A DNA stretch of 64,000 nucleotides from Limanda limanda (GCF_963576545.1 NC_083636.1:6526356-6590355), one strand, 5' to 3'; counted from the stretch's first letter, positions 1 to 12,104 are shown. Numbers and translations are program-made. Notes: generated by a model from the letters alone, not told the origin.

Positions 1-2160
1 AAGAAAATAAATGCAGCAGGGAATGTTGACTAACAGCAGGGGGATGCACAGAAGCACTTATAGAAAAAAGGGACAAAGTCAAAACAGAGCAATATGGCTG
101 AGAGCACAGTGTATGCATTCAGCAGATGGGCGATGATAATTAGCTACTGAGTGAGATCTAGAGCGCACCGCTGAGCTCTCCTAATTCACAATATGCTAGA
201 TTCAATGCACAAGGTCAGTTCGCCTCCGTGTGCCTGGTGGAGCTCGTACAGAAGTATAGACGCTGAGGACATTTTCTCCTGGTTTTAGCAGCCACACCTT
301 CTGCTTGCGTCTCCCCTGTTACTCAGCTACTCAGGTGGAGCTGCTCCTTTCCGACTGACAACATAACTCAGAGTCAAAGTGACACGTTCAATCTCTTCTC
401 AGCAAGGAGAACTCGTTGCCTTAACAGCTTCGACCTCAGCCTCCTAACTTTTTTTTTCACAGAGCCGGGCAGAGATGTGGCCCGATGTGTTTCCTCCCTG
501 AGCGTGAAGATGGCCTGGAGGTTTTAGTTTACTTTTCTGCTCCACTGCTCATATTACACGCTCACTTTGAAATTCAGGGGACATCTCCTTCCCGGCTCGC
601 GACTACCCGTGTGGCAGCCAATCCCTATTCGGCGTGCTCTGTATTAATCCAATCAGCTGCTTCTGTGACAATCTACTTCCAGCTCATTACACCCATGCCA
701 ACATTTAACTCCCTCCCCAACCACCACTGCCAACATAAAGACTCCATGTGGAAACTGTGGCAAGGCGGCCAAGCAGGGGGTAATGTTACTCAGCAATTAT
801 AGGGTTTATCTCAGTAATCTGGGATTGTCTCCAACTGGACTCTGCCAACAGCCTTGTCTAATCTGCGCCTCATCAACGCTATTTTATCTTCACAAATTCG
901 TTAAATTATTCAGTGACTGAAGTCGAGCCGATAAAAGTCCCAAACTCAGACTTGGATTCAAGCTTAAGGCAAATGTAGAAATCCTAATTCTACTAATCGC
1001 TACTGCGCACTGGTCAATTTTTAATATCCTGAACTTATTTAAAATCCTTGGAGACAACAGACACGAGGACATGAAACCAGTCTTTATCATGAGAATACCA
1101 GGGCGAGTCAGTCAAGACACGGGACCACAAGCAAGCAGCGTTTTCAAGAGACTTGGGAACTCAAAAGAAACTTGCGTAACCAAACTTGACTTCAGAATAA
1201 AAACAAACACAGAGGTGGACAGCCGGCGTTGGACACAACAAGCTGCCGCACTGTTGCCAAAAGACATACACAAACCCCTGAGTTTGCGTATCTTCTATTT
1301 GTAAAAAGAACAGCAATTAACCCACAATAGCCGTTGAGAGTGAGCTGAACGAGAAGCGTCACCAACAGGATGTAGCTGATGAGGCTCTGATTCAGTCAGT
1401 GCCATTGTGATGAAGTCTGTAAACTCCTCTTACTACAGGGTCATTTGTTCAGATCAACTTTAAATCATCAACACCCCCGGGATCATGGAGACGGGTAATC
1501 AGACCCAAAATCTGCTCCCATGTTTTTCACCTTTTCACTGAACACAATAGTCTCTAATTATCCTAAAGAACTATTCATTTGGAGTCTAACTGACATAATT
1601 TCTTATATAATTACTATAATTACTTGATGGGCTTAATACTAGTGGAGGACCAATCTTGTGTGTTCCCTGGACTCTCTCCATTGTGAACCATCTAATTTAA
1701 CAGACATTTCTGAAATGTAGAATAATGATTTAATTAGCGCACTGAATATATTCATATATGACCAATACACCTCTAATCTCCTCTGAAACCTCCACTGTGG
1801 ATAACTTGCATATCTATGTAACTCTTGAATATCTTGTTTTATGCATCGGCAGCACTATTAAAGTTCACGGTTTTGGTATAGGGCAGCTTCACTGGTATTT
1901 AGAAATAGAGAGGTATTAGAAAGGAGGAAATGAAAAGATGGTAAGACAAAGAAGCTGATGAAGATGAGCTCAGTCGGAGGCAGGATGGAGCTGCCTGTGG
2001 AGAGAGGGAGTCTGAAAGTGAGCACAAGAGATACAGAGGCAATAGAATCAATTGTTGTATTATAACAGTGGGAAGCAGGGAAGTTGAAAGCCATGGCTTG
2101 ACTGACAGGAGAGAGGCGAGCCGTGTGATCCACAGGGAGAACATAAGACATTTCTTTGGC
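1..2160. other. Non-coding DNA, no gene recognised
   Basis: I see no gene, RNA or clear mobile element here. Open frames are short and not protein-like. The part from about 1540 to 1860 is AT-rich and holds a homeodomain core (TAATTAG at 1731-1737). It could be conserved non-coding DNA, but nothing in the sequence alone proves that. Confidence 0.6.
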
Positions 2161-2174
2161 CCTTGCTCATATTC

Positions 2175-2204
2175 CTCCACCTCCTTCTCCTCCTCCTCCT
2201 CCTT
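2175..2204 (+). repeat. (TCC)n-like pyrimidine tract
   Basis: An imperfect TCC/CTT run ends just before a GTAAGT at 2209-2214. That hexamer matches a splice donor, but no matching open exon or acceptor was found upstream, so I treat it as chance. Confidence 0.7.
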
Positions 2205-2850
2205 CACGGTAAGTGATAGGAGTTAGTCCTAAATCCCCGAGCCTGCAGGCCGACGGGTGGATTAGCTCCCCTGCTCCTCCGCTATTCTCTCTGCCTGATT
2301 CTACCGCGGTTTTACACCAGAGGCGGGAGGCGAGGAGCAGTGGAAATGATTTCATGGCGGCTTTGCTCAGATTAGACAGGAAGCTGGAAAGGGTTGCCAA
2401 GAGAGGAGGGGACACCTTTCACCCCTCTACCTCCGAGGGTCCCGGGGGTTAACGCTCCCCGTGTCTGTGGGCTTGTGGCTCCCGCTGTTCTCTGTTTGTC
2501 TGCTCCGACCTTTTTAGTCTCGACTCACTTCGATTGTCTCCTTCTCACGAGTCCTTCTCTCTTCCCTTCACTCACACGGCTGTGATCTTTTGTTGGCATC
2601 CTCCAATTTTCAAGCTTTCGGGAAGAATGAGGAATTTTATTTGTTTGGCTGTTGTAAAGTTATTTATCTTTGCTGCTAATCAGTTTCTCAACAGGCTTCT
2701 TCCACGCACAGGGTAAAATTTCATTTCTGAACTCTCAACACAAAATCAGTTACAGCGACTCTTCTCTCTGTGGTCTATGAGTGTTGAGAAAACAGAAGGC
2801 TCCTTAGACGCCTCAAAGGATGAGACGGTTTGAAGCCTTGTATTTCTAGT
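2205..2850. other. GC-richer non-coding block
   Basis: This stretch is richer in G and C than its neighbours up to about 2460, then becomes pyrimidine-rich. A frame of 79 codons at 2213-2452 is open but has no recognisable domain and no convincing splice sites. I call no gene. Confidence 0.5.
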
Positions 2851-2851
2851 G

Positions 2852-2884
2852 ATCACACACACGCTCACACACACACATACACAC
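2852..2884 (+). repeat. (CA)n microsatellite, interrupted
   Basis: CA dinucleotides run with small interruptions (GCT, T). It is short and impure, so probably an older array. Confidence 0.85.
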
Positions 2885-4600
2885 GTTTATTCGCTGCCTC
2901 TACACACCCTTTATGAATCAGAGGAGTCTTGCCTGAGACATTGTAAGCTGAAAATCTTCCTTGGCAGGGCTGGATTTCACCTTTGGCTGACTTGTACACA
3001 TTTAACTTCCCACAAGAGAGAATCTGGTTTGAGATATGCTCTTCAACATTTACAGGGAGCACAAAAAGGGTGATGGGTTAGAGCAGAGAAGTTTGAAATC
3101 AGGTGAAATTGTTATATTTAAAACACAAAGTGCACGAATAGAGAACTTACTAAATCACTGGTTTCACTTTGAATGCTATATATTCTCGGAAAGGAAACCA
3201 TTACCTACAGAGACTGATTTACCATTGGTGGATCTGGGACAAGGCTGTAAACATCAGATTATTGATGTCGACAAGATCCTTGTGCAGCTGCTGTACTATT
3301 TATAATTGATTTCCTCTCCGTGCTTAAAAATGCGAGTAGGTCTCACTTATGTGTGCCTGAGTTTCAGCCCCTGGGGACACAATACAGCATCTTGTGTCCT
3401 TGCACACTCTTCAAAACCGTAATTTCTCGAGTACGAACTTGATATACGTCTGCAACAGTGTCGCTAACAAAAACCTGCTCTGTTCTGTCACTTGAAACTT
3501 TCTAAACGTCAATTACGACAATGTGAAGAATACTTTATTCACCTTGTTGAGGTCGTTTTTCTCTCGTCTCAGTTTAGTCAGTAATTGCGAATCCCTCTCC
3601 GTAGTTAAATGTGAGCTCTAATTAACCTGCTCAAACTCTCCCTGTGCCTGTTGTACATGCACAATTAGGATTCTGATTATAGTCGTTACATTTCCAAAGT
3701 ACAATGTAGGTCAAATGGATTTTTTGTTTTAAATAGACCCAGTGGAAATTGATTTATACCAAACTTTTTATAGACTAAGTGCATTTTATTGTATCATAGT
3801 TAAAAACATCCCTGTTCTGATCTAGCTAGGAATTGTCAGACCACTTTCGCTAACCATTGAAATCCCCATTATACCATCATGTTCTACTTTGCCATTTCCT
3901 TTATCACTACTGGCTTCAAGCAATGACAATATTTGCTTTGGACAGATGGTTCACATTAAAAACATCCATCCATCCTGCTCAGCTTTATCGGGAAACATCT
4001 GCAGGATTTGTTGAGTTATATCAACAAAGAGCTTAATATTAATCATAAAAGTGGGTTGATTGGTAATCAAAAAGAGTATTTGGGTTAAAAAAGAAACTCA
4101 GAGCAGTGGAGTGAGTATGGTATGTTGTTGTACCGATGGTTATAGGCTACTAGCTTGTTATCATATCATACACTTATACTTTTGTTGTAAATGAATCATA
4201 TATTTACAAATTCAACTGCTTAAAAAATGTTTTTTCATTGTGGTTACTGTGTTTTTGTATCGACTGCTCAGGGTTTGTGTTCCTGCAGCCATTGTGCTCA
4301 CCTCCCTGCTCTTCCACAAATCCAATTACCTCTGTTCCCCAAAACAGAACTCCTCATAGGAAATATGTTTCTACTCTGTCACCGACAACATCTGAACTCA
4401 TCTCGGGGAAGTTTCTACACAACTGAAACAATTTAACCTCGGAGTCGCACGAGCAGCTGAAAATGTGCAAGGCCTGACACGGCTTTCCCCTGTTGATAAA
4501 CACACACTTGTGTTTGGTTACGTTTAGTCTTGATTTATTGAACTAACTCTATAAACAGGCAACATAATGACTGCAAAATATTACAAACACTGTCAGAATT
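2885..4600. other. AT-rich non-coding DNA
   Basis: No gene is visible. A small perfect inverted repeat (GGACACAA / TTGTGTCC, 9-nt spacer) lies at 3375-3399. CATCCATCCAT followed by AGCTTTATC at 3965-3991 resembles the reverse complement of the 3' tail of a common fish repeat, but it is too short to assign. Confidence 0.55.
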
Positions 4601-4686
4601 GTGTAAGACCCGGCTCTTAAACACACAATTGGCTATGCACATACACGCACACACCCAGGAAAGCAACCCTCCCATGTGCATTCACT

Positions 4687-4709
4687 CTCACACACAAACA
4701 CACACACAT
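4687..4709 (+). repeat. (CA)n microsatellite, interrupted
   Basis: A short impure CA array in a wider CA-rich stretch (4618-4735). Confidence 0.8.
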
Positions 4710-4954
4710 GCGGTAGATGCTCCTCCCAGACACACACCATCACATGACGATCTAAAGTCAATGATGCTGTGCTGCCTGCAGCGAGCACAGGAAGATGGTT
4801 GGAGAAAAAATCAATATACGAAACACAAAGCAGCACATGCCACATTTATCACGTGCACGTATTTCTGACAGACTGCTCCACATTACCAAGGCACATTGAC
4901 TAAAACATTTGCATGTCTGTTATTGGGACAGGGAGTATCAGAACGTCAATATGA

Positions 4955-5128
4955 GCTATTAGCGTAGCAGGGCCGGCTGGTGCAAGAGGAGGACTGAGAT
5001 CACACGAGGTCACTGTCTGCCCCGTGCTGGCGCAGTCATTTGAGGATGAGCCCGTGTGCTGCCTGGACGCAGTTATGGATATGAGTGATGACGGTGAGGT
5101 AGAAGAGGATGTGCTTCGGCCGTTATGA
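4955..5128 (+). CDS. Weak candidate exon or gene remnant
   Basis: An open frame of 57 codons ends in TGA at 5126-5128 and has no useful ATG at its start. The last half is acidic and protein-like (SFEDEPVCCLDAVMDMSDDG, then EVEEDVLRPL). A GTGAGG at 5094 could act as a donor. GCGCAG at about 5030 is the best nearby acceptor, but its pyrimidine tract is poor. The segment is more GC-rich than its surroundings. I recognise no family; it may simply be a chance frame. Confidence 0.15.
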   Translation, partial: AISVAGPAGARGGLRSHEVTVCPVLAQSFEDEPVCCLDAVMDMSDDGEVEEDVLRPL

Positions 5129-6205
5129 AGGTGTCAGGGTCGGTGTGGCGCTGTAGCGACAACGTATGCGAGTGGAGGTCAGATCAATGCCGACAGCAGT
5201 TCATGGATGCAAAGATTTACTGTTGAGCCTTGCAGAGGAGCTGAAGGTCTAATTTATCCAAACATATATAGTGGCCGCACACAGCGACCTTCATGACATC
5301 ATGTTTCCTGGCTCTTTATTTTGAAGCCAGGGTTTTTTTTCAAGTCGCCGTCCATTTGGAGACTGATTTATCTCTTGGCAAACTTTTTGGCCTAGAGCTA
5401 CAACATGCAGCAAACCATAACACTTGCTGGAGGCAGATGAGCGTCTGTGGTGAGTTATTGTCACGAGCAATGCCCTTGAAATTTGACGATGCAAGTCATT
5501 TTTTAAGTCATAGTGCAATTTCGAAATAATTGCAGGCCTTTTTTTGGAGGCATTTGATTGATTATCGTTAGCAAAGAGGCGGACAGGAAACTACGTGGGA
5601 GAGAGAAAGAGACACTCAGCACAAAATCCACAAAAATAACCTTCCACCCCCAGAGCGCTTCTATCTGTATTGTTATTGGTGGTTGGACATGAAAGTTTGG
5701 TCAATTGAACGGTCTAATGAGGTTTATTTATATGCACAGTGGTGACGGATTGGAGAATTCATCCACTGGTGCAATGACATTGTTAGATTGGCAACATCAC
5801 TAAATATTACCCATCTTAATGAGCTGTCAATGATAATAATGTGTAACCTCAGGCTAAACAGAAAAAATCCATAAATCCATATCAAGCAACAAAGATCTGG
5901 AGACAGAATCTCAGCAGTAATAATTAATGCTGCTGCCGAGCATGATTCAAACTGGGTAAATGAAGGTATGACCTTTCATATGTTGCACCCAGTTCAACCA
6001 ATAACATGTCACCAGCATCCTTAGGGAACTGAAGAGCTCAGTTTCACAACACCCCAGTTTAGAAGGGATTCAATTCTGAGTATTGGACGAAAAATGTGGT
6101 TGTCCGTCATGAACAACATTTCAGTGTTAATATTAATATGCCTGAGTGAAAACATACAAAGAGACACAAAGAGACGCACTAAACCAGAGGACATATGGGG
6201 TTGTC
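5129..6205. other. Non-coding DNA, no gene recognised
   Basis: Overlapping frames of 75 and 78 codons at about 5291-5529 on both strands have no recognisable motif. No repeats stand out. Confidence 0.5.
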
Positions 6206-6210
6206 TCATT

Positions 6211-6229
6211 GTGTGTGTGTGAGAGAGAG
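6211..6229 (+). repeat. (GT)n(GA)n compound microsatellite
   Basis: A short GT run passes directly into a GA run, a common compound array type. Confidence 0.8.
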
Positions 6230-6326
6230 CGAGACTTCTCTTTAAGAAGCATTTACTAAGCAGAGAAAGACACATTTATTTTCAGCAAAATCACATTATT
6301 TCCAAAGGAGGCTGTGATACGTGAAA

Positions 6327-6386
6327 GTGTGTGTGTGTGTTGGTGCGTGTGTGTGTTTGTGCGTGTGTGTTTGTGTGTGTGTGTGC
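6327..6386 (+). repeat. (TG)n microsatellite with interruptions
   Basis: TG repeats are broken by TGGTGC, TTTGTGC and TTTG. The interrupted pattern suggests an older array. Confidence 0.85.
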
Positions 6387-6489
6387 GAGCGTCCACGAGG
6401 GCTGAGGTAAGAGGCTGCTGTGCTGTGGAGTGAGACGGAGGGCATTAGTCAGATTTGACCAACAAAGGGGCTGTGAGCACACAGCCGGG

Positions 6490-6730
6490 GGATTAGACCA
6501 ACACCACAGACTTTCATTAGTCTACAGAGAGGAAGAGGAAAAGAAAGAGCAACAGAACGGTGGAGAGAGAGAGAGACACTGGATTACAAAGATAGTTGGA
6601 GACTTTCATGAGTCGAGGGAGAAATGTACAGATGGAGGATGAGCGGTGAGATAAAGAGAGGTAAAGCGAGGCAGACACTGAGAACACTCCACCGCTGGAT
6701 TAGTCCAATACCGGGGACTTTCATTAAATG
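6490..6730 (+). repeat. Three degenerate copies of a ~35-bp unit
   Basis: Three related segments occur at 6490-6524, 6581-6615 and 6697-6730. Each begins GGATTA (or GGGATTA) and carries the same core GACTTTCAT(T/G)A about 20 bases later. They are about 91 and 116 bp apart, with purine-rich spacers between them. This looks like a decayed tandem repeat with a unit near 100 bp, later invaded by GA-rich simple sequence. No coding role is visible. Confidence 0.55.
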
Positions 6731-7100
6731 GGATAAAGGGAGATGGATGGATGGAGTGTGAGAACAGGACAGTGAGGGAGTGAGGGCAAATAAAATAGGA
6801 GAAATAAATAATGAAAAATATGCAAGCATGGCAGGAAGAAGGGGGGGGGGAAATGCAAGAGCTGGAAAGGAAGTGAACGAGGAGTAAAGAGATTAGGTTT
6901 GAAATGGAATAAAACAGACGAGTGGACGGGGCGGAGACAAAACGCATGAAGGGAGGAAGATAGAGGGAGGGGGGGAACGAGAGAGGGGTGACACACCGAC
7001 AGAGAAAACAAAACAAGGAAGAGTGGAAAAAAGAGGAAAGGAAACAGAAAGGGTGAGAAGACAGACGAAGAGGGAGGAGGAGGAGGGAGAAGCACAACAA
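6524..7100 (+). repeat. Purine-rich (GA/GGA) tract
   Basis: For most of about 575 bases the plus strand is purine-dominated, with G runs at about 6841-6850 and 6969-6975. This asymmetry creates the long minus-strand frames here (for example 6606-7223), which are Ser/Leu/Pro/Phe-rich and not real proteins. Such tracts can adopt triplex (H-DNA) structure; that is general knowledge, not something shown here. Confidence 0.75.
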
Positions 7101-7131
7101 GTAGTGAGGATTAGCCCCTCTGATGCACATG

Positions 7132-7196
7132 CACACACACACACAACCACCCACACAAATAGACACACACACACACACACACATACACACACACAG
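7132..7196 (+). repeat. (CA)n microsatellite
   Basis: A CA array with short interruptions. A complementary TG array lies about 160 bp downstream, with a palindrome between them. Confidence 0.9.
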
Positions 7197-7268
7197 GGCC
7201 TGGGAAGAATGCTGCGGTGCCAAACTAATTAGCTACAAACTCAACTATAGCTCATGAACTGCAGCATA

Positions 7269-7300
7269 ACCAGTGGAGACCCAGGCCTGGTCTCACTGGT
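7269..7300. repeat. 32-bp near-perfect palindrome
   Basis: The arms are 15 complementary bases each. The left arm has two extra single bases (G at 7275/7276 and C at 7280-7282), and the core is AGGCCT. There is essentially no spacer, so the DNA could extrude as a cruciform. CA repeats lie to the left and TG repeats to the right, extending the inverted symmetry loosely. No RNA gene is implied; the stem is too short for a typical microRNA precursor. Confidence 0.8.
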
Positions 7301-7358
7301 GTGGATGCACTTCTTTCCATATCGTTATGGTTGTCACCGTGTGCGGTTGTGTCTGACT

Positions 7359-7377
7359 GTGTGTGTGTGTGTGTGTG
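7359..7377 (+). repeat. (TG)n microsatellite
   Basis: A short, nearly pure TG array ending in GCGC. Confidence 0.85.
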
Positions 7378-7399
7378 CGCGATGTGCTTACACTTCAAT

Positions 7400-7660
7400 G
7401 AGACCATGACAAATTAAACGTCTCCACTCAGCAAGACAATCAATCAACTCCCGGGCGATTGCAGTTTATTTTTCTTCAGTTTTGTCCGATTTGCATATCC
7501 CCCTGCCCTTAATCTCCCGAAGCTGACTTAAACATTCATTACAGGCTTTATATTACTTTCTCAGCCTAATTTATAACGGCTGCCACGCTCGCTCATAAAA
7601 GACATGATTGCTTTTGATTAATCAATGGAATTTCTATACGGACAATAAAATGTCAGGAGA
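7400..7660. promoter_or_regulatory. Candidate cis-regulatory segment
   Basis: This unique AT-rich segment holds a perfect octamer (ATTTGCAT, 7489-7496), a perfect palindrome TTGATTAATCAA (7614-7625, reading TGATTAAT as a PBX/HOX-type site on both strands), and several other TAAT-type cores. The density and lack of simple repeats resemble conserved non-coding elements around developmental genes. That is inference; alignment to other fish would decide it. Confidence 0.35.
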
Positions 7661-10600
7661 TATTCGAAAAACTGCAAATCGCAGTTTCCCCGAATCCAAA
7701 GTGACGTCTTAAAATCACTTGTTTGGTCCAAAGCTCAACGGCATTCAAAGACAAACTGATCTGAGACAGATTGATGGAGCGACTGATCATTAAATTATCA
7801 GCACGAACAGATTTTCAAGCGTGTTGCTTAAGTCAGCTCAAGGCTAATTGCATTCCAGCTTCAACTGAAGAATTTGACCACATCTGGATTAGAGAGGCCT
7901 TGTGGAGTTTCCTGGTAAACAAACATAAGTCATCCTTAAACTCACTGTTGCACTGGGTGTATCCTTGAGCTTTCACAAAGGCTGAGTACTTCCATTCCCA
8001 GTAAAACGTCTGCAAAGTACTTTAACTACAAAACTTGTTTACATCCTTGTGTTCTTCTTCAATGCACTGCAGTCTAACCCGATGTAGTTTGAGGAATAAA
8101 CTACCAAATTACCAGTATTGGAACATCCCTCCTATAACTCACCTACATCAAAATTGTACAAATGTTGACGTTACTTTATATTTTTCAAAGAGAAATTTGT
8201 GCAGATTACAGATTACTAATCTTTGAATCACATTTATTTCCATAGTTCATTAGCATAAACATGAACTTGGTCCCCTGCATGTCTCCATCCCTGTTGGAAG
8301 TATTTCTGAATCTTGCGTCATCAAACACGTCTCATCACCAAAGCTTTCTTAAAGATTCGCAACTTCACCAAAAACTGAGGGAATCGCCGTGGTCACATCA
8401 ATACGGGAAAGTTTGCCTTGGAAGAATTTCTGCCTGGCTTTGCTTTGCACGTGGAGAAAAGAGAAAAGACTGCAAGGTTGCAAGTAAACCCTGTTTTAAT
8501 TTGACTCAGTGGGAAGTGACAGTCTCCCACTGACAAGTCAAAATATTTCATGCTTGAAAAAGGATAGAAATGCCACTTTTTGCTGCCTCTCTTTTTTTTT
8601 GAGCTGCACTGGCAGAAGTGTCAGTGGATTTCTTGAGTATTTTTGATAAGCACAGCGAATGACAAACATAAATTTAATAGTAGGATGGTGGGATGTGTTC
8701 CTCTTGGTAAGTGACAGTCTTTTACTAGTGTTTATATGGTCTTCTATATACCTACAAGAAGATTCTTTAATAAACAGAATCTGATTCCACTTTTCTTCGT
8801 GCTATATGAGAGAATATCAACTGTGAAGGAAGGACATCAGAAACAGGGGGGAACATCTGCAGCGATTGAATCATAACTTCAAAACATTTAATTGTTGTTG
8901 ACATTATTGTGTTCATGCATGTCAGGAACAATCAGACTTGACGTGGCGACCCACCCTCAGAGGCACGGCGTTGATTGACCTTGACGAAAAGTCATCTGGT
9001 CCGGAGTAGAACTCGCCCTGACAATACAGGCGTTCCTGAGATCTGCAGCGAGCTGACAGCCGGGCGGCGTCCACGCCAGAACAGATGTTGTCTTTTGTGA
9101 TCAGCCGTCAAAGAAAGACAGTCCCCGTTTGTCATGGCATTGTTTGATTTCAATTAACTATTTAAAGTAACTGATGAGTGATGCGAAGGCTTTTATCTCG
9201 GGAACAAAGCAAACCAAATCAAAGCTCTTATGTACACGAAGAAGAAAAATCATATTTGTCAAGTTCACATTGTATACCCAAATTCCCAAATTGCGTATTG
9301 TTCCAGAATTGAGAGACACCAGGCGAACGGCTCATTTGCCAACTAATATAATCAAGTTTCATTTATTCTAAAATAGATTCATTGTAGAACACACAGAACA
9401 CTGGAGATCAGGAAATATAACAGTGACTGTAATTACTCTGATTGTTTCCTCAAAGCACCATCGAGCAGCGAAACCCGTTCGGAATTGAGTTTGCAGTTTA
9501 GCGGCGCACCTTTCATCTTCTGTGCGTGTTCTGTCGGGTTGATGTCGCACTTCGCTACTGTTCGACTGACGCTTTGAATGCACCACCAGATGTTGTCTTT
9601 GTCATAATGTGTTTTTAATCACCATTCCTGAAGTCAGATGCCAGCAGGCGGCTTCCAATCCGATTTGCATCACTTGTTTCCCTCATCACTCTTTAACAGC
9701 TGAGAGGGATGCAGGCATCCATCACTCTTAACTAGCCGAGCTGTCACACATCTGCAGCCCCGCAGACACTAACTGGACGTGCACCAGGACCACGCAGGAC
9801 ACGACATCCCGAATCCCCATGTTTTAGACATGACACAAGTCAATTAATCAAATTTTTTGAATTGTCACTCATTGAGGTTTTTTACAAAAATGGGGCATGA
9901 CCTCATGATTGACAGAATTGAGACTGACTCCTGATTGATTAAGAGGGTGCAGCAGCCCAACCTCCACATCATGGCTCCGGTCCCAAATCACCAGACTCAT
10001 CGTCCATATTTGTATACAGACGCTAATGTGGACAGATAAATGTCCTCTGGTTACTATAAGTGTGATGAATATAAACATAAACATAAACTGTTCTTCTCCT
10101 TTTGTCTCAGATTGCGTTAAAGAGGCTGCTGGGTTTGTCCATGATGTATTAGTATTCATGTATCACTCCATATTAAATGTAGCTGTTTTAAGGTCACTGT
10201 CCAACCATCTTCCATGTGTGCTTTACGTTGATGTTGTTGTTGTTGTAGAGTCAAGAGCGTTTCTGACATCAACAAACATGTCAGGAGTTAGAGGTAAGGT
10301 CACTTTTAAGAAAGAGGACAAAAGGAGCCGTTTGCCCCTGTGATCGGGAGACTGTGATCACACAGACGTCTGCAGTTTCTTACTAACTTGCTAACTTTCT
10401 CCTCAAAAAGTTCAGCCACTCTTAAAACTTCTTCTACATGTTTTGTCTGTAGTCGTATGCTTTCAGAAGACGTGAACAAATATGGAAATTCAGACCATAG
10501 CTTGTCTGTAGGGCTTCAGTCATACACAGCTTACTTCATCAAACCACCGCCGCCAGACAGGTTCTTGAAAATCACACAAAAGGTTGAAGAGAAAGAAGAA

Positions 10601-11660
10601 ACCATCTTGAGGTTTCCATCTTGATCATTTCACCAAAGCGTTTTTTTTCCTGTTGAAGAGCCATCTTTCGAGGCACACAAAGCCAGAATCACATCTCTTA
10701 CTCTTCTCATCACATTTCAGACAAACACCTCCGTCTGATGTCTGGAGGAGGAAAAAGACAATACATAGAAGCCTTGTGGAAATGTTATTATCACCACGAT
10801 ACCGGTGGTGTGTGTCGGCACAGAGAAAATCCAGTCCATAAGAAATGAGTTCACCTTACAAATGTAAACAACCTCCCAGGAAACGGAGAGGCCACCCAGG
10901 CGTGAATCCTCAAACCAACGATGGGTATCTTGAGGAGTGACGAAGGAGGCACTTGCAACCATTCCACTTCTCTCTCCTCCTCGTCAACTTCACATCCTCT
11001 ATGCGACACTTCAATAACTTTTCCAGCGTAAAACCATTCAACACAGTTCTTCATTTTCTTTCCATAAGATTATTTTGTCAATAACGACAAAGAATCAAAA
11101 GATTGTGAACAGACCGAACCTGCTGCCTCTACTTTGTACAAGGCCTCTGCTTTTTGTTGCGAGAAAAACAAATGATCTCTTCAAACCACATCCATCAAAG
11201 GCTTTAGAACTGACTTCTGGAAGGATAGAGCGTGTTTTATTCTGAAAGCATCGAGAGGATCCACTTAACCTTCCTCCGACGAGCTCTGTGTAGAAGTATT
11301 AACTATGCTTAACCTTTTAATTATTGAAGATAGTCACAAGTATGTTGATGATAAGTTGAATAGTGTTGGACGGTTGTTTTGAGAGGAAATGAGTGATTTT
11401 AATTAACACATAATTCTGTAAAGGTTTTTCCGCTTTGGTACATATCTCATTTTTAGAATTTGAAATGTATATTTGAGCAAAGTTTCCTCTTCTGTTTGAG
11501 TGCAACTAATTGGAATACCTAGAATAGAAACATCAGTATTTTTTAAATGCCAACATACTGCTATTAACAGCTTAGGGATCGACTAAATGTTCATCCTACA
11601 ACTATTCTCCTTCAGTATTTCCTTCCTTCTCCTCTTGTTGCTTCTGCGCTCCTCTATTTT
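7661..11660. other. Non-coding DNA, no gene recognised
   Basis: About 4 kb without a supportable gene. The noteworthy items are a 9-bp hairpin at 8506-8533 (TCAGTGGGA / TCCCACTGA, 10-nt loop) and an octamer at 9663-9670. The longest frames (105 codons at 10026-10343 plus, 96 codons at 9869-10159 minus) have no recognisable domain, and the two overlap each other. Confidence 0.55.
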
Positions 11661-11810
11661 GTTTGCCCTCCTTTTCCTCCACTCCCCTCCTCGCCAGCCT
11701 CTTCAAAGGTAAGAGGCCGTCGGCAGGATTTCAGCAGGAGAACCACACCACGATCAGAAATGTCAGCACCTCGGTCACACACACACGCGTCAGCACTTCA
11801 AACACACGGA

Positions 11811-11828
11811 CACACACACACACACACA
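11811..11828 (+). repeat. (CA)n microsatellite
   Basis: A short CA run. A weaker CA-rich patch lies just upstream at about 11776-11790. Confidence 0.85.
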
Positions 11829-11877
11829 GGCACATGTCATTAGGGGGTCCACATGGCTCATATAAACGCTTGTCCAG

Positions 11878-12010
11878 CAGGAAGGGAGAGCGCGGCACAG
11901 AGGAAGGCGAGTGGAGGGTGAAAGAAGAAAGTGTCGGAGCAAAGAAAGAAGAAGGGAAGGGGAGAAGGTGAAGACAGAATTGCAGCAGCAGGTATAAGGA
12001 GGGAGGGAAG
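11878..12010 (+). repeat. Purine-rich tract
   Basis: GA/GGA-rich plus strand. It produces overlapping Ser/Pro/Leu-rich minus frames that I reject as coding. Confidence 0.65.
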
Positions 12011-12104
12011 GAGTAACAGATGAGGAGGGATGTGCTGTGCTCAGAGGGTGAACTCTGAGGATTACCATTCACCAGAGGGTTGTTCGACCACAGCTAACGG
12101 AGCT

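Noticed and set aside
2209..2214. GTAAGT splice donor
   Set aside because: No open exon or acceptor upstream; such hexamers are expected many times by chance.
3965..3991. 3' tail of the common fish repeat (CATCCATCCAT...)
   Set aside because: Only about 27 bases match loosely; too short to call.
6606..7223. 205-codon minus-strand frame
   Set aside because: It lies over a purine-rich tract and a CA array. The peptide is Ser/Leu/Pro/Phe/Cys low complexity and neighbouring frames are open too.
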